DNA of 61,061 bases, from positions 1 through 61,061 of the forward strand of contig JAJDHD010000013.1 in the NCBI GenBank assembly GCA_030266015.1, given 5' to 3'. The notes beneath the pieces are model-generated. The model did not search any database. It was given only the letters and a program-made list of their open reading frames with translations, and was not told the origin of the DNA. This document shows, in pieces, positions 17,262-28,900 of the stretch (position 1 is its first letter; each line of letters starts with the position of its first letter). This DNA is from Christensenellaceae bacterium OttesenSCG-928-K19 (lineage in GTDB: Bacteria; Bacillota; Clostridia; Christensenellales; Christensenellaceae). Made by a program: the position numbers and the translations under genes.

Positions 17262-17542
17262 AAAGTAGTAGATATGTTTCATCCTTTCATTGTGAAAAGT
17301 GTTTGTCCAAGATGCGTTTGAATTCCATAGTAAAGGGCGGCTGTGTATCCAGTATATGGGCAGTTATGTTTACTATCGTACTGCATATGTCTGCTGGCAC
17401 AGCATGATAACACCTTGTGGCGCGTTGCGCGCGCCGCTTATGTGCGTTGCATGATAGTTTTCGGGAAATGGTTGCCCGCGCAGCCATCCGGGAACTGAAA
17501 TAAATTTTATATCATATAGATAGAAGGAGAAGTGATTTTTAA

Positions 17543-19138
17543 GTGGACATGAGTTTGTTGCAATCCAAGAGTCTTGCAGACTTGCGGGAAATTGCAAAGC
17601 TGGCAGGGGTAAAAGCCCCTACAAAGTATAAGAAGGCCGAGCTTCTGGAGAAGCTGGAAGAGCTGGAACTGGAGCAGGAAAAACAGCAAGAGCAGGAGCT
17701 GCAACAGGCAGCCATGAGCTTTATGAGCGCACCACAGGAAAAACCCAAAGCCCCTGCGCCCGCCCCTTCCAAGCAGAAAAAACGCCCAACGCCCAAAGCA
17801 GCCACTCCTGTAGAGGACGAGGCTCCCGCGGCAGACGAATTGGAAGAGATAATCGATATTGACGATTATCCCGGTGAGGCGGAAGACGGCCAAGACAAAG
17901 AGGATTCCCGCCGTAAGCGTGTGGTGGAATATGTGCACGGCAACGACGCGGTGAACGAGATTTTGAACACCGGCGACTGCAAAGAAGCCGAGGGTATTCT
18001 GGAGGTGCACAGCGAAGGGTATGGCTTCCTTCGCAGCGAAAACTACCTGCCCGGCACAAAGGACGTATATGTGTCGCAGGCGCAAATCCGTAAGTTTAAC
18101 CTGAAGACAGGCGACAAAGTAAAGGGCAAGACACGCCCCTCCAAGGAAGGCGAACGACTGCTGGCGTTGCTTTATATTGAAACGGTAAACGACGAGCCGG
18201 TGGAAAACTGCCAGACACGCCGCCCGTTTGAATCGCTGACCCCCATTTATCCGGAAGACCGGTTTACACTGGAAAACGTACGTTCCTCACGCGACCTTGC
18301 CATCCGCATCATCGACCTTGTGTCGCCTATTGGCAAAGGCCAGCGCGGGCTCATCGTGGCACCGCCCAAAGCCGGTAAAACAATCTTACTGAAAAAAATC
18401 GCAAACAGCATCACCACCAACTATCCGGAAGTGGAAATGCTGGTATTGCTTATAGATGAACGCCCTGAGGAAGTAACGGACATGCAGCGTTCCATCAATG
18501 GCGAGGTTATTTATTCGACATTTGACGAGCGGCCGGAAAACCACGCGCGCGTATCAGATATGGTAATCGAGCGTGCCAAGCGTCTTGTAGAGCACGGCCG
18601 TGACGTTGTGATTTTGCTGGACAGCCTGACAAGGCTGGGACGTGCTTATAACCTCATTGTACCACCATCTGGGCGCACGCTCTCCGGTGGTCTTGACCCC
18701 GCCTCACTGTATAAGCCCAAGCGTTTCTTTGGCGCGGCGCGTAACATTGAAGGCGGCGGGTCGCTCACGATTATCGCGACAGCGCTTGTGGAAACCGGTT
18801 CGCGCATGGATGAGATTATTTATGAGGAATTCAAGGGCACGGGCAATATGGAAATCCATCTTGACCGCAAGCTTTCGGAAAAACGTATCTTCCCCGCTGT
18901 GGATCTTGCAAAATCGGGCACAAGACGGGAAGACCTGCTGCTTTCCCAAAAAGAACTGGAAGGCACCTGGGCGCTCAGGAAAGCGCTTTCCTCCGGCAAC
19001 ACGACCGAGGTTACAGAACAGCTTATCAGCATGATTGTGCGTACACAAACAAACGAGGAGTTTTTGATGCGGCTGCACGAGTGGTTCCGTATCTGGGAGA
19101 AGGAAGGCTATTCGGGCGCAGGCGGCGGACGCTACTGA
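17543..19138 (+). CDS. rho: Transcription termination factor Rho
   Basis: RNA-dependent ATPase/helicase that releases RNA polymerase at unstructured C-rich sites; acts as a hexamer in the cytosol. 531 residues: Rho_N SAP-like domain (1-45), a Gln/Glu- then Ala/Pro-rich insertion (~45-125) absent from E. coli Rho, a cold-shock-type RNA-binding domain (~148-215, [13 protein letters not shown]), then the RecA-like ATPase with Walker A APPKAGKT (273-280) and Walker B VVILLDS (Asp360). RNA-contacting segments [20 protein letters not shown] and [13 protein letters not shown] are intact. The start is a GTG at 17543 or an ATG at 17549; AAGGAG at 17524 favours the GTG. Confidence 0.97.
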   Translation: MDMSLLQSKSLADLREIAKLAGVKAPTKYKKAELLEKLEELELEQEKQQEQELQQAAMSFMSAPQEKPKAPAPAPSKQKKRPTPKAATPVEDEAPAADELEEIIDIDDYPGEAEDGQDKEDSRRKRVVEYVHGNDAVNEILNTGDCKEAEGILEVHSEGYGFLRSENYLPGTKDVYVSQAQIRKFNLKTGDKVKGKTRPSKEGERLLALLYIETVNDEPVENCQTRRPFESLTPIYPEDRFTLENVRSSRDLAIRIIDLVSPIGKGQRGLIVAPPKAGKTILLKKIANSITTNYPEVEMLVLLIDERPEEVTDMQRSINGEVIYSTFDERPENHARVSDMVIERAKRLVEHGRDVVILLDSLTRLGRAYNLIVPPSGRTLSGGLDPASLYKPKRFFGAARNIEGGGSLTIIATALVETGSRMDEIIYEEFKGTGNMEIHLDRKLSEKRIFPAVDLAKSGTRREDLLLSQKELEGTWALRKALSSGNTTEVTEQLISMIVRTQTNEEFLMRLHEWFRIWEKEGYSGAGGGRY

Positions 19139-19165
19139 CCGCGTTATATCAAGTAAAATACATTG

Positions 19166-19204
19166 CAAGCCCTTTGGTTGTTTCAGCCACAAGGGCTTGT
19201 TTTA
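19166..19204 (+). terminator. Rho-independent terminator of rho
   Basis: CAAGCCCTT (19166-19174) pairs with AAGGGCTTG (19191-19199), with an inner TGG/CCA extension, followed by TTTT. Confidence 0.85.
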
Positions 19205-19269
19205 TGTTATACTAAGCGCAGATGGAAAGGCTGCACACAAGTTGTTACAAAACAAAGCGAGGAAGAATC

Positions 19270-19752
19270 ATGTCCCAGTTAAGACCTAAAACAATAGAGC
19301 AATCGCGCACCGAGCAAGTGCATATACTGATGCCGGGTGAAATCAACGGCAACGGCCGTTTGTTTGGCGGCGTGCTGATGCAATGGATTGACATTGTCGC
19401 GGCTGTTGTGGCGCGTAGACATTCCGGTCATGACGTCACCACCGCGTCTGTGGACAACCTGACCTTCCACGCCCCCGCATATGAAAATGACACCGTGATT
19501 TTGATTGGCAAGATCACTTGCGTGGGGCGCACCTCTATGGAGGTCAGCGTGGAATCGTTTGTAGAGGCGCTCAATGGGGAGCGAAAACGCATCAACCACG
19601 CCTATGTAACAATGGTCGCGGTAGATGGTGACTCCATCCCACAACCTGTGCCCGGGCTGCTATTGGAGACAGATAAACAACGCGGGGAATATGAAGCGGG
19701 TAAAAAACGTCAACAACGCAGGAAAGAGCTGCGAGAAGAGCAAAGCATATGA
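19270..19752 (+). CDS. Hotdog-fold acyl-CoA thioesterase (YkhA/BACH-like)
   Basis: 160-residue single-hotdog thioesterase that hydrolyses acyl-CoA to free acid and CoA. The hallmark NGNGRLFGGVLMQWIDIVAA carries the catalytic Asp in the WID segment. The start at 19270 is preferred because GAGGAA precedes it and family members begin around here (MSQLRPKT); an earlier in-frame ATG at 19222 would add 16 unmatched residues. The charged C-terminal tail is unremarkable. It overlaps the methyltransferase gene by 4 bases (ATGA). Confidence 0.88.
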   Translation: MSQLRPKTIEQSRTEQVHILMPGEINGNGRLFGGVLMQWIDIVAAVVARRHSGHDVTTASVDNLTFHAPAYENDTVILIGKITCVGRTSMEVSVESFVEALNGERKRINHAYVTMVAVDGDSIPQPVPGLLLETDKQRGEYEAGKKRQQRRKELREEQSI

Positions 19753-20489
19753 AAGAGAACAAGTACGACGATCCTGTTTTTTTTGACAAATACGCCCAGA
19801 TGGAGCGTTCACAAAAAGGCCTTGCCGGCGCAGGGGAATGGCATGAGTTTAAAAAGCTGCTGCCGGATTTTAACGGAAAGCGCGTGCTTGACCTTGGCTG
19901 CGGCCTTGGCTGGCACTGTGTTTATGCAGCACAGCATGGCGCAGCACGCGTCGTGGGAACGGATATTTCCCAAAAAATGCTGGAGGAAGCACGCTGTAAA
20001 TCGGCGGACGCGGGTGTTACCGTGGAGTATTTAAATATCGCCATAGAGGACGCCTGCTTTGAAGAGGCGGCATTTGATATTGTGCTAAGCTCGCTGGCAT
20101 TCCACTATGTCGCTTCCTTTGCGGAAATTTGTAAAAATGTGTACCGACTGCTTTCCCCGGGCGGTGATTTCGTGTTTTCTGTGGAGCATCCGGTCTTTAC
20201 CGCATATGGCACCGGAGATTGGTATTATAATGAAAATGGCGCTATAATGCACTGGCCTGTGGATCGTTACTTCGCCCAAGGAAAGCGGCAGGCCACCTTT
20301 CTGGATGAATCCGTAATCAAATACCATAAAACTCTGACTACTTATATCGATACCCTCCTGCAATCAGGCTTTTCACTCCGCCGGGTAGTGGAGCCGGAGC
20401 CCGACCCCATATTGCTGGAGCAACACCCGGAATATGGCGACGAGCTGCGCCGTCCTATGTTTTTGCTGCTGGCCGCGCAAAAAAACTGA
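19749..20489 (+). CDS. Class I SAM-dependent methyltransferase
   Basis: 246-residue Rossmann-fold methyltransferase with motif I VLDLGCGLGWH (~residues 45-55), the acidic post-I loop VVGTDIS, motif VLSSLAFHYV and RLLSPGGDFVFSVEHPVF. This is the Methyltransf_11 type acting on small molecules; the acceptor is unknown. Translation is coupled to the thioesterase gene by the ATGA overlap. No transport or pathway gene nearby suggests a substrate. Confidence 0.87.
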   Translation: MKENKYDDPVFFDKYAQMERSQKGLAGAGEWHEFKKLLPDFNGKRVLDLGCGLGWHCVYAAQHGAARVVGTDISQKMLEEARCKSADAGVTVEYLNIAIEDACFEEAAFDIVLSSLAFHYVASFAEICKNVYRLLSPGGDFVFSVEHPVFTAYGTGDWYYNENGAIMHWPVDRYFAQGKRQATFLDESVIKYHKTLTTYIDTLLQSGFSLRRVVEPEPDPILLEQHPEYGDELRRPMFLLLAAQKN

Positions 20490-20654
20490 AACAACAGCTT
20501 CCGTTGATTTTTCCATTAAGTATTGTATCTATATTCGCTTACACATTTTGGGTTACATTGTGTTTTATTTGTCGCTATAAAGTGTCAAAATAGCTGCTGT
20601 CATATTCACCCGCGATACATTAGCCCGTACCCAAGCTGCCTGTTATTTCATTCA

Positions 20655-20683
20655 TTGACAGCAGTATCCTTCCGTGCTAATAT
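20655..20683 (+). promoter_or_regulatory. Sigma-A promoter of the marR-MATE operon with A/T-rich operator-like DNA
   Basis: TTGACA (20655-20660), 17-bp spacer, TAATAT (20678-20683). Immediately downstream (20684-20722) the DNA is a TTAA-rich stretch with overlapping partial palindromes around AATTAATTAATATT, the likely MarR operator covering the transcription start. The rest of 20490-20654 shows nothing else. Confidence 0.7.
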
Positions 20684-20737
20684 GGTTAATTGAAATTAAT
20701 TAATATTACTTAACTATATTAACAGGAGGCAAGCGCT

Positions 20738-21175
20738 TTGAAGCTGAGGGACGCGCTCAATAAATTCTACAGGGATATGTCGATTGGCGAATTGCAGCTA
20801 ATGAACAGTCTGGATCAATACCCAAATGTCACATACAACAGCCTGCTTTATTTAGATATCATCTCTTACCGGAAAGATTGCACGGCAAGCTATCTGTCGC
20901 GTGTTTTGCATATTTCCAAGCCGGCAGTTACGGTAAAAATAAATGAACTGCTGCGGCAAGGGTTGATTACAAAGGAGCAGAGCAAGGAGGACAAACGGGT
21001 TTATTATCTTTCTGTCGATCCTAAAATCCGCAAGGAGTTTAACGTGTATAACAAGAACCTGTTTTACGCGACCGACCAGATTGAAAAAGAGTATTCCCAA
21101 GAACAGGTGATGCTGTTTTGTGAAATGCTGGATAAAATGAGCGCCAGCTTTGCAGAGGGTGCAAAGCATGAGTAA
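20738..21175 (+). CDS. MarR-family transcriptional regulator
   Basis: 145-residue winged-helix repressor. The start is a TTG at 20738 with AGGAGG nine bases upstream; no ATG or GTG fits. The helix-turn-helix reads ASYLSRVLHISKPAVTVKINELLRQGLI and the wing EQSKEDKRVYYLSV. Helical ends supply dimerization. It overlaps the following MATE pump gene by 8 bases, so it most likely autoregulates the operon and derepresses the pump when a toxic ligand binds. Confidence 0.9.
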   Translation: MKLRDALNKFYRDMSIGELQLMNSLDQYPNVTYNSLLYLDIISYRKDCTASYLSRVLHISKPAVTVKINELLRQGLITKEQSKEDKRVYYLSVDPKIRKEFNVYNKNLFYATDQIEKEYSQEQVMLFCEMLDKMSASFAEGAKHE

Positions 21176-22499
21176 CGTTTTATCCAAAAAATTTACATTC
21201 TGGTCGCTACTAAAATTTACACTGCCCACCATTATTATGATGGTTTTTATGTCTATGTATACCATGGTGGACGGTATTTTTGTGTCCCGCCTGATTGGCA
21301 CCAGCGCGCTTTCCGCCGTCAATATTGTGTACCCTGTTATCAACGTTGTTTTGGCTGTGGGCATTATGCTGGCAACAGGCGGCAGTGCTGTGATCGCCAA
21401 AAAAATGGGGGAAAGCAGGAACGTTGAGGCAAAGGAAAATTTTTCACTGGTCGTGTGTGTGGGCGTTGTTGCGGGCGCGGTAATCACCCTTGTGGGCTTT
21501 TTGTTTGCCGATCCGCTGCTGCGCTTCCTGGGCGCAAACGATGCCGTTTACCAGTATTGCTACGACTACATGACAACGCTACTGCCTTTTGTTGTGCCTT
21601 CCATATTACAAATGCTATTCCAATATTTCTTTGTTACGGCGGGCAAGCCCACTCTGGGCCTTCTTGCCACACTGATTGGAGGCTGCACAAATATTGTATT
21701 GGACTATGTTTTTATCGCACCACTGGATATGGGCGTTGCCGGGGCGGCACTTGCCACCGGCATAGGATATGCCATTCCCGGCATATTCGGCCTCTTCTAT
21801 TTTTTATGGAACAAGAAAGGCACATTATACTTTTTAAAACCGAAATTTGACAGCAAGGTATTGCTGCGCAGCTGCACAAACGGAGCGTCTGAAATGGTGA
21901 CAAACCTTGCCATTGCCGTCACCACACTTCTTTTTAACCTCGTGATGATGGAACGGCTTGGCGAGGACGGCGTTGCCGCCATCACCGTGGTGTTATACGC
22001 TCAATTTTTATTGTCCGCGGTTTATCTTGGCTATTCCTCTGGTGTGGCGCCCGTTGTCAGCTATAATTATGGCGACAAGGACACCGTGCAGCTTAAAAAG
22101 GTATTCAAAATCAGCCTTCAGTTTTTAATAGCGGCTTCGCTGGTCACGTTTGTTATTGCGTTGCTATCGTCCGACCTGATTGTGTCTATTTTCACGCTCT
22201 CCGGCAGTCCCGTTTTTGACCTTGCCGTGCATGGGTTTGATTTATTTGCCATCAGCTATCTTTTTATGGGGATCAATATTTTTGCGTCCGCGTTTTTTAC
22301 CGCGCTCTCCAACGGCAAAATCTCCGCGCTCATCTCCTTTTTGCGAACATTTGTACTGTTGGTAGTGTGTATACTGCTATTACCCTATTTAATCGGTATT
22401 GATGGCATCTGGCTGTCTGTCCCCATAGCAGAGGCGGCCGCATTGTTTATCTCTATTCATTGGTTACGCAAAAAGCATACGGAATATGGATATGCTTAA
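21168..22499 (+). CDS. MATE-family multidrug/metabolite efflux pump (MarR-linked)
   Basis: 443-residue membrane protein with two MatE repeats and ~12 helices, exporting cationic compounds in exchange for Na+ or H+. The first helices contain LLKFTLPTIIMMVFMSMYTMV and VDGIFVSRLIGTSALSAVN, and the second half GASEMVTNLAIAVTTLLFN. The start at 21168 is used because GAGGGTG precedes it and it matches family N-termini. It overlaps the marR gene, so expression is coupled to the repressor. The substrate is unknown. Related in fold but not closely in sequence to the riboswitch-linked pump at 48924-50273. Confidence 0.92.
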   Translation: MSNVLSKKFTFWSLLKFTLPTIIMMVFMSMYTMVDGIFVSRLIGTSALSAVNIVYPVINVVLAVGIMLATGGSAVIAKKMGESRNVEAKENFSLVVCVGVVAGAVITLVGFLFADPLLRFLGANDAVYQYCYDYMTTLLPFVVPSILQMLFQYFFVTAGKPTLGLLATLIGGCTNIVLDYVFIAPLDMGVAGAALATGIGYAIPGIFGLFYFLWNKKGTLYFLKPKFDSKVLLRSCTNGASEMVTNLAIAVTTLLFNLVMMERLGEDGVAAITVVLYAQFLLSAVYLGYSSGVAPVVSYNYGDKDTVQLKKVFKISLQFLIAASLVTFVIALLSSDLIVSIFTLSGSPVFDLAVHGFDLFAISYLFMGINIFASAFFTALSNGKISALISFLRTFVLLVVCILLLPYLIGIDGIWLSVPIAEAAALFISIHWLRKKHTEYGYA

Positions 22500-22921
22500 C
22501 CGCACATTAACTTAGATAAAAAGACTTATTCTTTTTTAAAATGAGACTTTGGATACCTGAACAAAGCACAGATCATGAACTGTCAGCAGAAAGGTAACGG
22601 GCAAAAGCAGGCTGTCGGGATCAAAAGTAGAAACATATCTTAAGCCATGATGGTTTTCTTTGCATTATTCCTCATGATCCTCATCACCAAAAATCATACT
22701 TTCCTATTCTACAACACCATTTCTCTTTTATCAATTGCAGCCCTCCGCTTAGTATGCTTATCTTTTCTATTACTATACTGTTTTGCTTTCATGTTTTCCA
22801 GTCTTGTTTTTTTCTGTATTTTACCATCTTTCTAGCCTCAGAAGCGGACTATCTTTTTAGGGGCAAGGTCAAGGCGGCTTTCGCAATCCAAATAACCGTT
22901 GTTTTTTATTTTAGCCTCGGC
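22500..22921. other. Intergenic region without recognizable gene
   Basis: About 420 bases between the convergent MATE and giant surface-protein genes. Only short open stretches interrupted by stops are present on either strand, and the composition is A/T-richer than the neighbours. An AAAAAGA/TCTTTTT-type weak hairpin follows the pump gene near 22520. Nothing else is supported. Confidence 0.5.
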
Positions 22922-25900
22922 TCAAAACTTGTTACCCTCTACCACCAACCCGGCTTTCCGATAAACCTCTTTGTCGGGGATTTCGGCTATATGCTTTGCT
23001 TCGCCAAACACCAGTTCGATTTGCCGCGTGTAGAACTTATGCCGATAGAGTGGTCCAAACCGCACCGTAAATGTAGCCTGTCCCACCTCTGGTAACCCGT
23101 CCTTTGTAATATCCAAGTGCAGCACATCGTCCCCCGCACGCCGGATTCGTTTGAAATATTTCACCTGCTTTTGTGCGCCCTCTTCCCATTCATAGCAGAC
23201 ACAGATACGCAAACCATACAGCAGGAATAACAAGATCAATAGAATTACACAAACCACCACCAGCCAGATCCACCACAGTTCTGTATTGTTGCCGGTTTTA
23301 GTTGAGGCTTGGAGCGCAGCGCCTGCTGCTTCATTTTTGCCTATTGCAACGGAATCTTTCTCCTCTTCTTCGGAAGCTGCTTGACCCTTTTCATTGTCAT
23401 CCACGGCTACCGTCTCTTCTTCATCCGGATCATCTTCATTTGTAATGCCACCTGCGCCTGCACCAGCATTTCCACTTGCCGACTGCCCCTCTCCCGAATC
23501 GCCCGAAACCTGCGCCTGCCCTTCATTTTCTGTAACAGGCGGGTTGCCTTCGCCCGATGCATCACCCTCCGGGTCCGCAGGATTCGTTGGATCCACCGGA
23601 TCAACTGGATCTGCCGGGTCAATCGGATCTGGTTTGTTTGGTTGTTCCGGCTTGTTCTCCACCAACGGGCGCTTCTGCACATTCACCTGCATACACACAG
23701 CCTTTGCCAGGCGCGGTTCACCGCCTTCGGAAACATCGATGATTCCCGATTCCAAACCATTCGGATTTTTATTTTCCGCCCAGCCTTTATTTTCACAAAC
23801 CATGATGCAGAAATCATCCATACCCTCATATCCTTCATCCGGCTCATAGGTATAGCTACCATCGGCTTCCACCGTGAGCACCCCATGCTCGGGCGCATGG
23901 GAAGGCCAACAGTGATATCCGAACTGCGTACAGGTATAGTCATAATCATCAAATGTATCATCGGCTGTAAGCTTGCCTGTCAGCGCTTCATTCTTATACA
24001 CCGTATAAACGCCCGAAGCCGCCGACGCTTGCGCCTGGGACGACATTCCTCCGGCGAGCCCTGCCGCCACAATGCCTTCCACCCCGTCCACATCGTTTTG
24101 CACAATCGGCGCGTCGTTCACCGGCTCCACAAAAATGGGTATATCCAATGTACGGATTACTGTCCCATCCTCCGTCACAACCTCCAGTGTCAACACCACC
24201 TCGCCATAGCTGTGTTCCACCGGCTTATAATAGAGCTGTATCTCGCCGGTTTCATCCAACAGAAAATTGCAATATTCCACATTTCCGGCAGGCAGTACAT
24301 CCGGGTTTGAGCTGCTTGCGACACGTAGCTTCACCTCATCCACATCCACACCCGAAAGCGCGGGCACCGTGCTCACAAGACGGTTTACCTCTTCATTTTC
24401 CTGGCTGACCGCCCGTGTTTGCAGATGCACGGTAATGGTGGTGGAAAGTCCATTTGCGTCTTCTATTGTCACCGGGAAGGACGCACCCGTAAAGTCCGGC
24501 TCGGCTGCCGCTCCAAACGAGAATGTATTGTCTCCTGTCACCACCAGCGTCCCCTGCGCGCTGTCATTCAGGCCGCCAAACGTATAGCTATCAATACTGG
24601 AACCGAGGTCCGGCGTAGCATTGATGCTGCCCGAAACCGATCCATCCCCCAGCACAAAATAATACTGGTCCCGTGCCACGGGCGGCTGCGGCGCACGTAT
24701 AATGGTCATCGCCACCTTTTGCTCTGCCCACAACCCTTCTGGGTCGCGCACTTTTATGGTCAGGATCACTGGCTCATTCACCGTATATGCATTTCTTGCC
24801 GGTCGGATATTGAGCACAACATCCCCTTCATTTTCGTTTGTCCGTGGTGTAACAGTTGCCCACACTCCGCTTTTTGGTATGACAGATGTATCGCTGGAGC
24901 TCACTGTCATCGCCAACACAGAGGCAAGATCATCCGCATCCGAGATGTCAAACGGCAATTGGAAGATGGTGTTCCCATCCATCGTCTCTGCCGCAGTCAG
25001 GTTGTGGATAAATGGCGGGTCGTTTACCTCCTGCACAATAATATCCACACGCGCCGCCTGGCTCTCACCACCCTTGCTGTCCGTTGCCGTAAAGGTAAGG
25101 AAGGTATTGGCTATAGGATCTACCCCGTCATGTGTATAACGGTATTTGCCTTCCGCTATCTTCTCCAGCACACCATACAGCGGCTCGTCTACAATCGTCC
25201 ACAGCTGGATATAATCGCCCGGGTCTTTTTCGTCCGCGGCAAGCGTGATGATAACAGAGCCTTCCTCTTGCACCGTAACCGTCTGCGGCTTGGCGGTAGG
25301 TACCGTGTTATACACCTCATATTCGCCAATATACGCATAAAATTCATTGCCCGCCTTATCCTCTGCCCGCATATGCAGGTGATACACACCAATGTCATTA
25401 CGGGTTTCCACCTTGCTATTGGACGAAGCCTGCTCCCAGCCGACCGTTGGCCGTACAGACGAATCTGTAAACGCATATTCGCGCACAGCAAGCCCGCTTA
25501 CCCCTGTATCCGCAAAGGTCATCGCAAAGCGTATAGGATAGTTGGTGAGTGACGTATACGGCTGGCCGTTTGTCGTCACAGCCGCGCTCACCTGTGGCAG
25601 CTCTTTATCTATATTCGTTACAGTATAGGTGGCTGTGTATGTGTTGCCGCAGGCATCCACCGCCTCTATGGCAAGTGTGCCGTTTGCGTCAAACGTCACC
25701 GTGTTATCATACACAAGGCTGGCTGGGTCAATTACTTCGGGGCTACCCACGCCGTCCTTCTTTATTGTAATGCTTACCAGCCCCGCAAGGTTATCCGAAG
25801 CGTCTATCTCCACATCAAACGATTGGTTGGTATACGTTGTGTTCAGCACATCCGCGGCAAAGCTGATTTGCGGCTTTGTCGAATCGCAAACGATATCCGC

Positions 25901-28900
25901 CCCCACACTCCACGCCGCAGAATGCAGGCCGTTGCCATCCCACGCGCGCACACGAAACCGCATACTGTCCGTATCCGGGAAACCGGAAGGCACCGTATAG
26001 GTATAGGCCTTCGAGGTATGCATTGCGGATGGGGCAATCACCGTAGCCCATGTGCTGCCGTTATAAACCTGCAATTCATAATGCGCGCCCACATCGTCGT
26101 GTGTCCACGCAACCGCCACTTGCCCGCCTGTTTTTGTGTGTGTTACCGCATACTCAATCAACGGGTTTGTGGGTATGCCTGTTGTAACCTCATAAACAGC
26201 ACTGTTGCCCACGTTGTCATAAAGCGTAAAGTGGTAGGTGCCATCCTGCGTCACGCGGTATTGGTATGCCCCCGCATCCTCCACAGAAAGCGCGGGCTCC
26301 GCCGTCGTGTCAATCTCTACCCTGTTAAACCCGGACTGCCACAGCTCCTGCCCACTGCCATCTACAGGCAAAAGCGTGATTATTACATCGCCACCATTAT
26401 CATCCGCCGGAGAGAACGAGTGTGTAGCCGTAGGCGCTTTGCTGTCAATCCTGTACACCGGGCTGGCTGCCCATGTGCTCGCTGCTGAACCTGTTGTCCC
26501 ATCCGGGTTTATGCGTGTGGACGCGTTATCATCCACCGTACGCACCTCAAATTGGAAGTGCGCCGTATTCTCTGTCGGCAATGTCATGTTATATGTTTTA
26601 GTTGCCCCTACCAACGCGGGCACAACTGTCCAGTTCCCAGCTTCCGCCGTCTTATACCGCAGCTCATATTGCAACGCGCTTTCCACCGTCTCCAGGTCGC
26701 TCCCCGCGCCCCAGGTGAGCGTGAAGGAACTGCCACCCTTCAACGTAGCCGCCGCCGGGCCAATGTCCTGGGCGTCCGGCGCACCCGGCACGTAGTTCAC
26801 CGGGTGCAGCGTAACCGTTACCGTTCCATAGACTAGGTCTGCCGGTGCCGTATCCCCATCCGTCGCATAATAACGCAAAGTTAATGTAACATCATTTAAA
26901 TAATCCGCAAACGCCACATCCTTGTGTGTGAGCGTCCATGCTGTCCCGCTGCCCGCAAGCGTGGCATATTTATCCAGCGCAATATAATCCGCGTCCGTTT
27001 CCACCCAATGATAGGTCAGGGTTTCTCCCGCATCCGCATCCGTTGCCGCCAGTGTAATATTTGCCGCCTGCTTTTTCGTTGCGTCCACATCCATGCGGTA
27101 GACATCCGCCGATTTGTTTTGCGGCACAGGCGCACTATTAAGCACCACATATGGCCCAAACTCCTCATATGCCGTGTTGTCCGCGCGGTCGGCTGTCTGT
27201 GCAATAACCGTATACGTCCCCTTGGCTGTCAGCGCAATGGGAGCAGAATATTCGCTCCATTCCGCCGATTCCACGCCATCCTTTATCAGCTTATATTGCT
27301 TCGCACCCGCGGCAAACCCGCTCTGCGCGTCACCTCCCACGCCATCCGCGGGATCGTCGTATGTCAACGCAACCGATAAATTATCCGTCACATGTTTCTC
27401 TTCGCTTGCCTGTATTTTGTCTGGGTTGGCTGCTATTGTCGGGGCAATCCTGTCCAGCTTATCCACAACCACAGGGTAGTCCGTTTTGTTGCCCGCCGCG
27501 TCATACAGTTCAAACACATACCCGCCACTCGGGCTGTTTTTTGCCGCCGTATAGGTATATCCCGCCACATGCGTAACACCCGTCGGCGCCACAACACGAT
27601 CAAAGCCAGACTGCCACAACTGCTCCGCGCTGCCATCCGCAGGCTCAAGCGTGATTGTTACCGTATTTGCGTTTGTCCATGTGTCCGCTACCAGAGAATG
27701 CGTAGCCGTGGGTGCCGTGCTGTCCACCGCAATCGTTATTACATCAGAATATAACGAATATGCCGGGCCCGCCTGCCCATTCGGGTTCACCAAATCCACA
27801 TTGTCATCCTTGGCGCGCACACGCAATTGGAAGTTTGCCGTGTTTGCCCCGGGCAATGTTATATCTGCGTTTGTGGCGCCGGCGGCTGTCTCCACACTGT
27901 CCCACGCGCCACTCTCCGTACGCCAGCTCACCTCATACACCAAGTCGTTTTGCAATGTCTCTTCGTCCGTAGACGCTGTCCACGAAAGCCGCACCTGCTG
28001 CCCACCTTTATACGGACCGGTTGGTGTAAGCGATACCCCCAAAGGTTTTCCGGGCGCGTCATTCACCGGCACCACCGTCACCGTCACTTTTGCCTCGTCC
28101 GAGAGCGCAGGCGTTTCAAAATCATCCGCCGCCTTATACTTCAATTCAACTGTCTGCCCCACGTCCGGCACACGCCGCCCATCGTGCTCCAGCACCCATA
28201 CGCTACTGTCGCCCACCGTCTTTTCCGTCAGCGTGCCCCACGCGCCAAGGCTTGTGGTGTCCGTGAAATTATACGCAATCGCGTCGCCGTCCGAGTCCGC
28301 TGCATCCAGCCGGATTTCCACGCTGTTTGCACCCACGCCCGATACAGTATGCTCATAGACGGTAACCTCCACATCCTCCGCCTCCGGCGCGCTATTGGTG
28401 ATCTCATACGGCCCAAACACCTCTACATTGCTTTCATTGCCCGCATTGTCTGTGCAATACGCCTGTATATAGTAAATACCGCGCACATTAAACCGGATTG
28501 TTCCGTCATATTGCTTATATTCGCCCGGCGTCTCGCCATATTGGTAGGTGCGGTACAGCATATTTGCAGGCGCAATGCCGCTCTGCCCGTCCACCGCCGT
28601 CGCTGCCGCGTCCGCATAGGTAAGCGTAACGTCGATTGGGATTTTGGCATAGCCCGTCACGCGGTCGTCTGTTGCCGATGCCGACACAGAGGGTATCAAC
28701 CGGTCTATATTCTCAACTTTATATGTTTTTGTTGTCACCCGCCCCACATGGTCTGTTGCCGTGTAAGTATACTGCGTGTTATTGTCCGCTGCCGTGCGCG
28801 TTTCGCCGAACATCCCCTGCCGCGGATCTGCCGGGTAAGTAACCGTTCCGGAAAGCGCCCCTTCTACTGTTGCTAGCCCGGACGCACCCAGCGCGGTATC

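Noticed and set aside
17115-17321. 68-codon plus-strand frame before rho
   Set aside because: It spans the rho promoter, has no SD and no recognizable protein features; the region is better explained as promoter and leader.
23586-23650. Short tandem DNA repeats (GGATCCACCGGATCAACTGG-like) as a minisatellite
   Set aside because: They encode the Pro-Asp stalk of the surface protein and are explained by the PVDP repeat.
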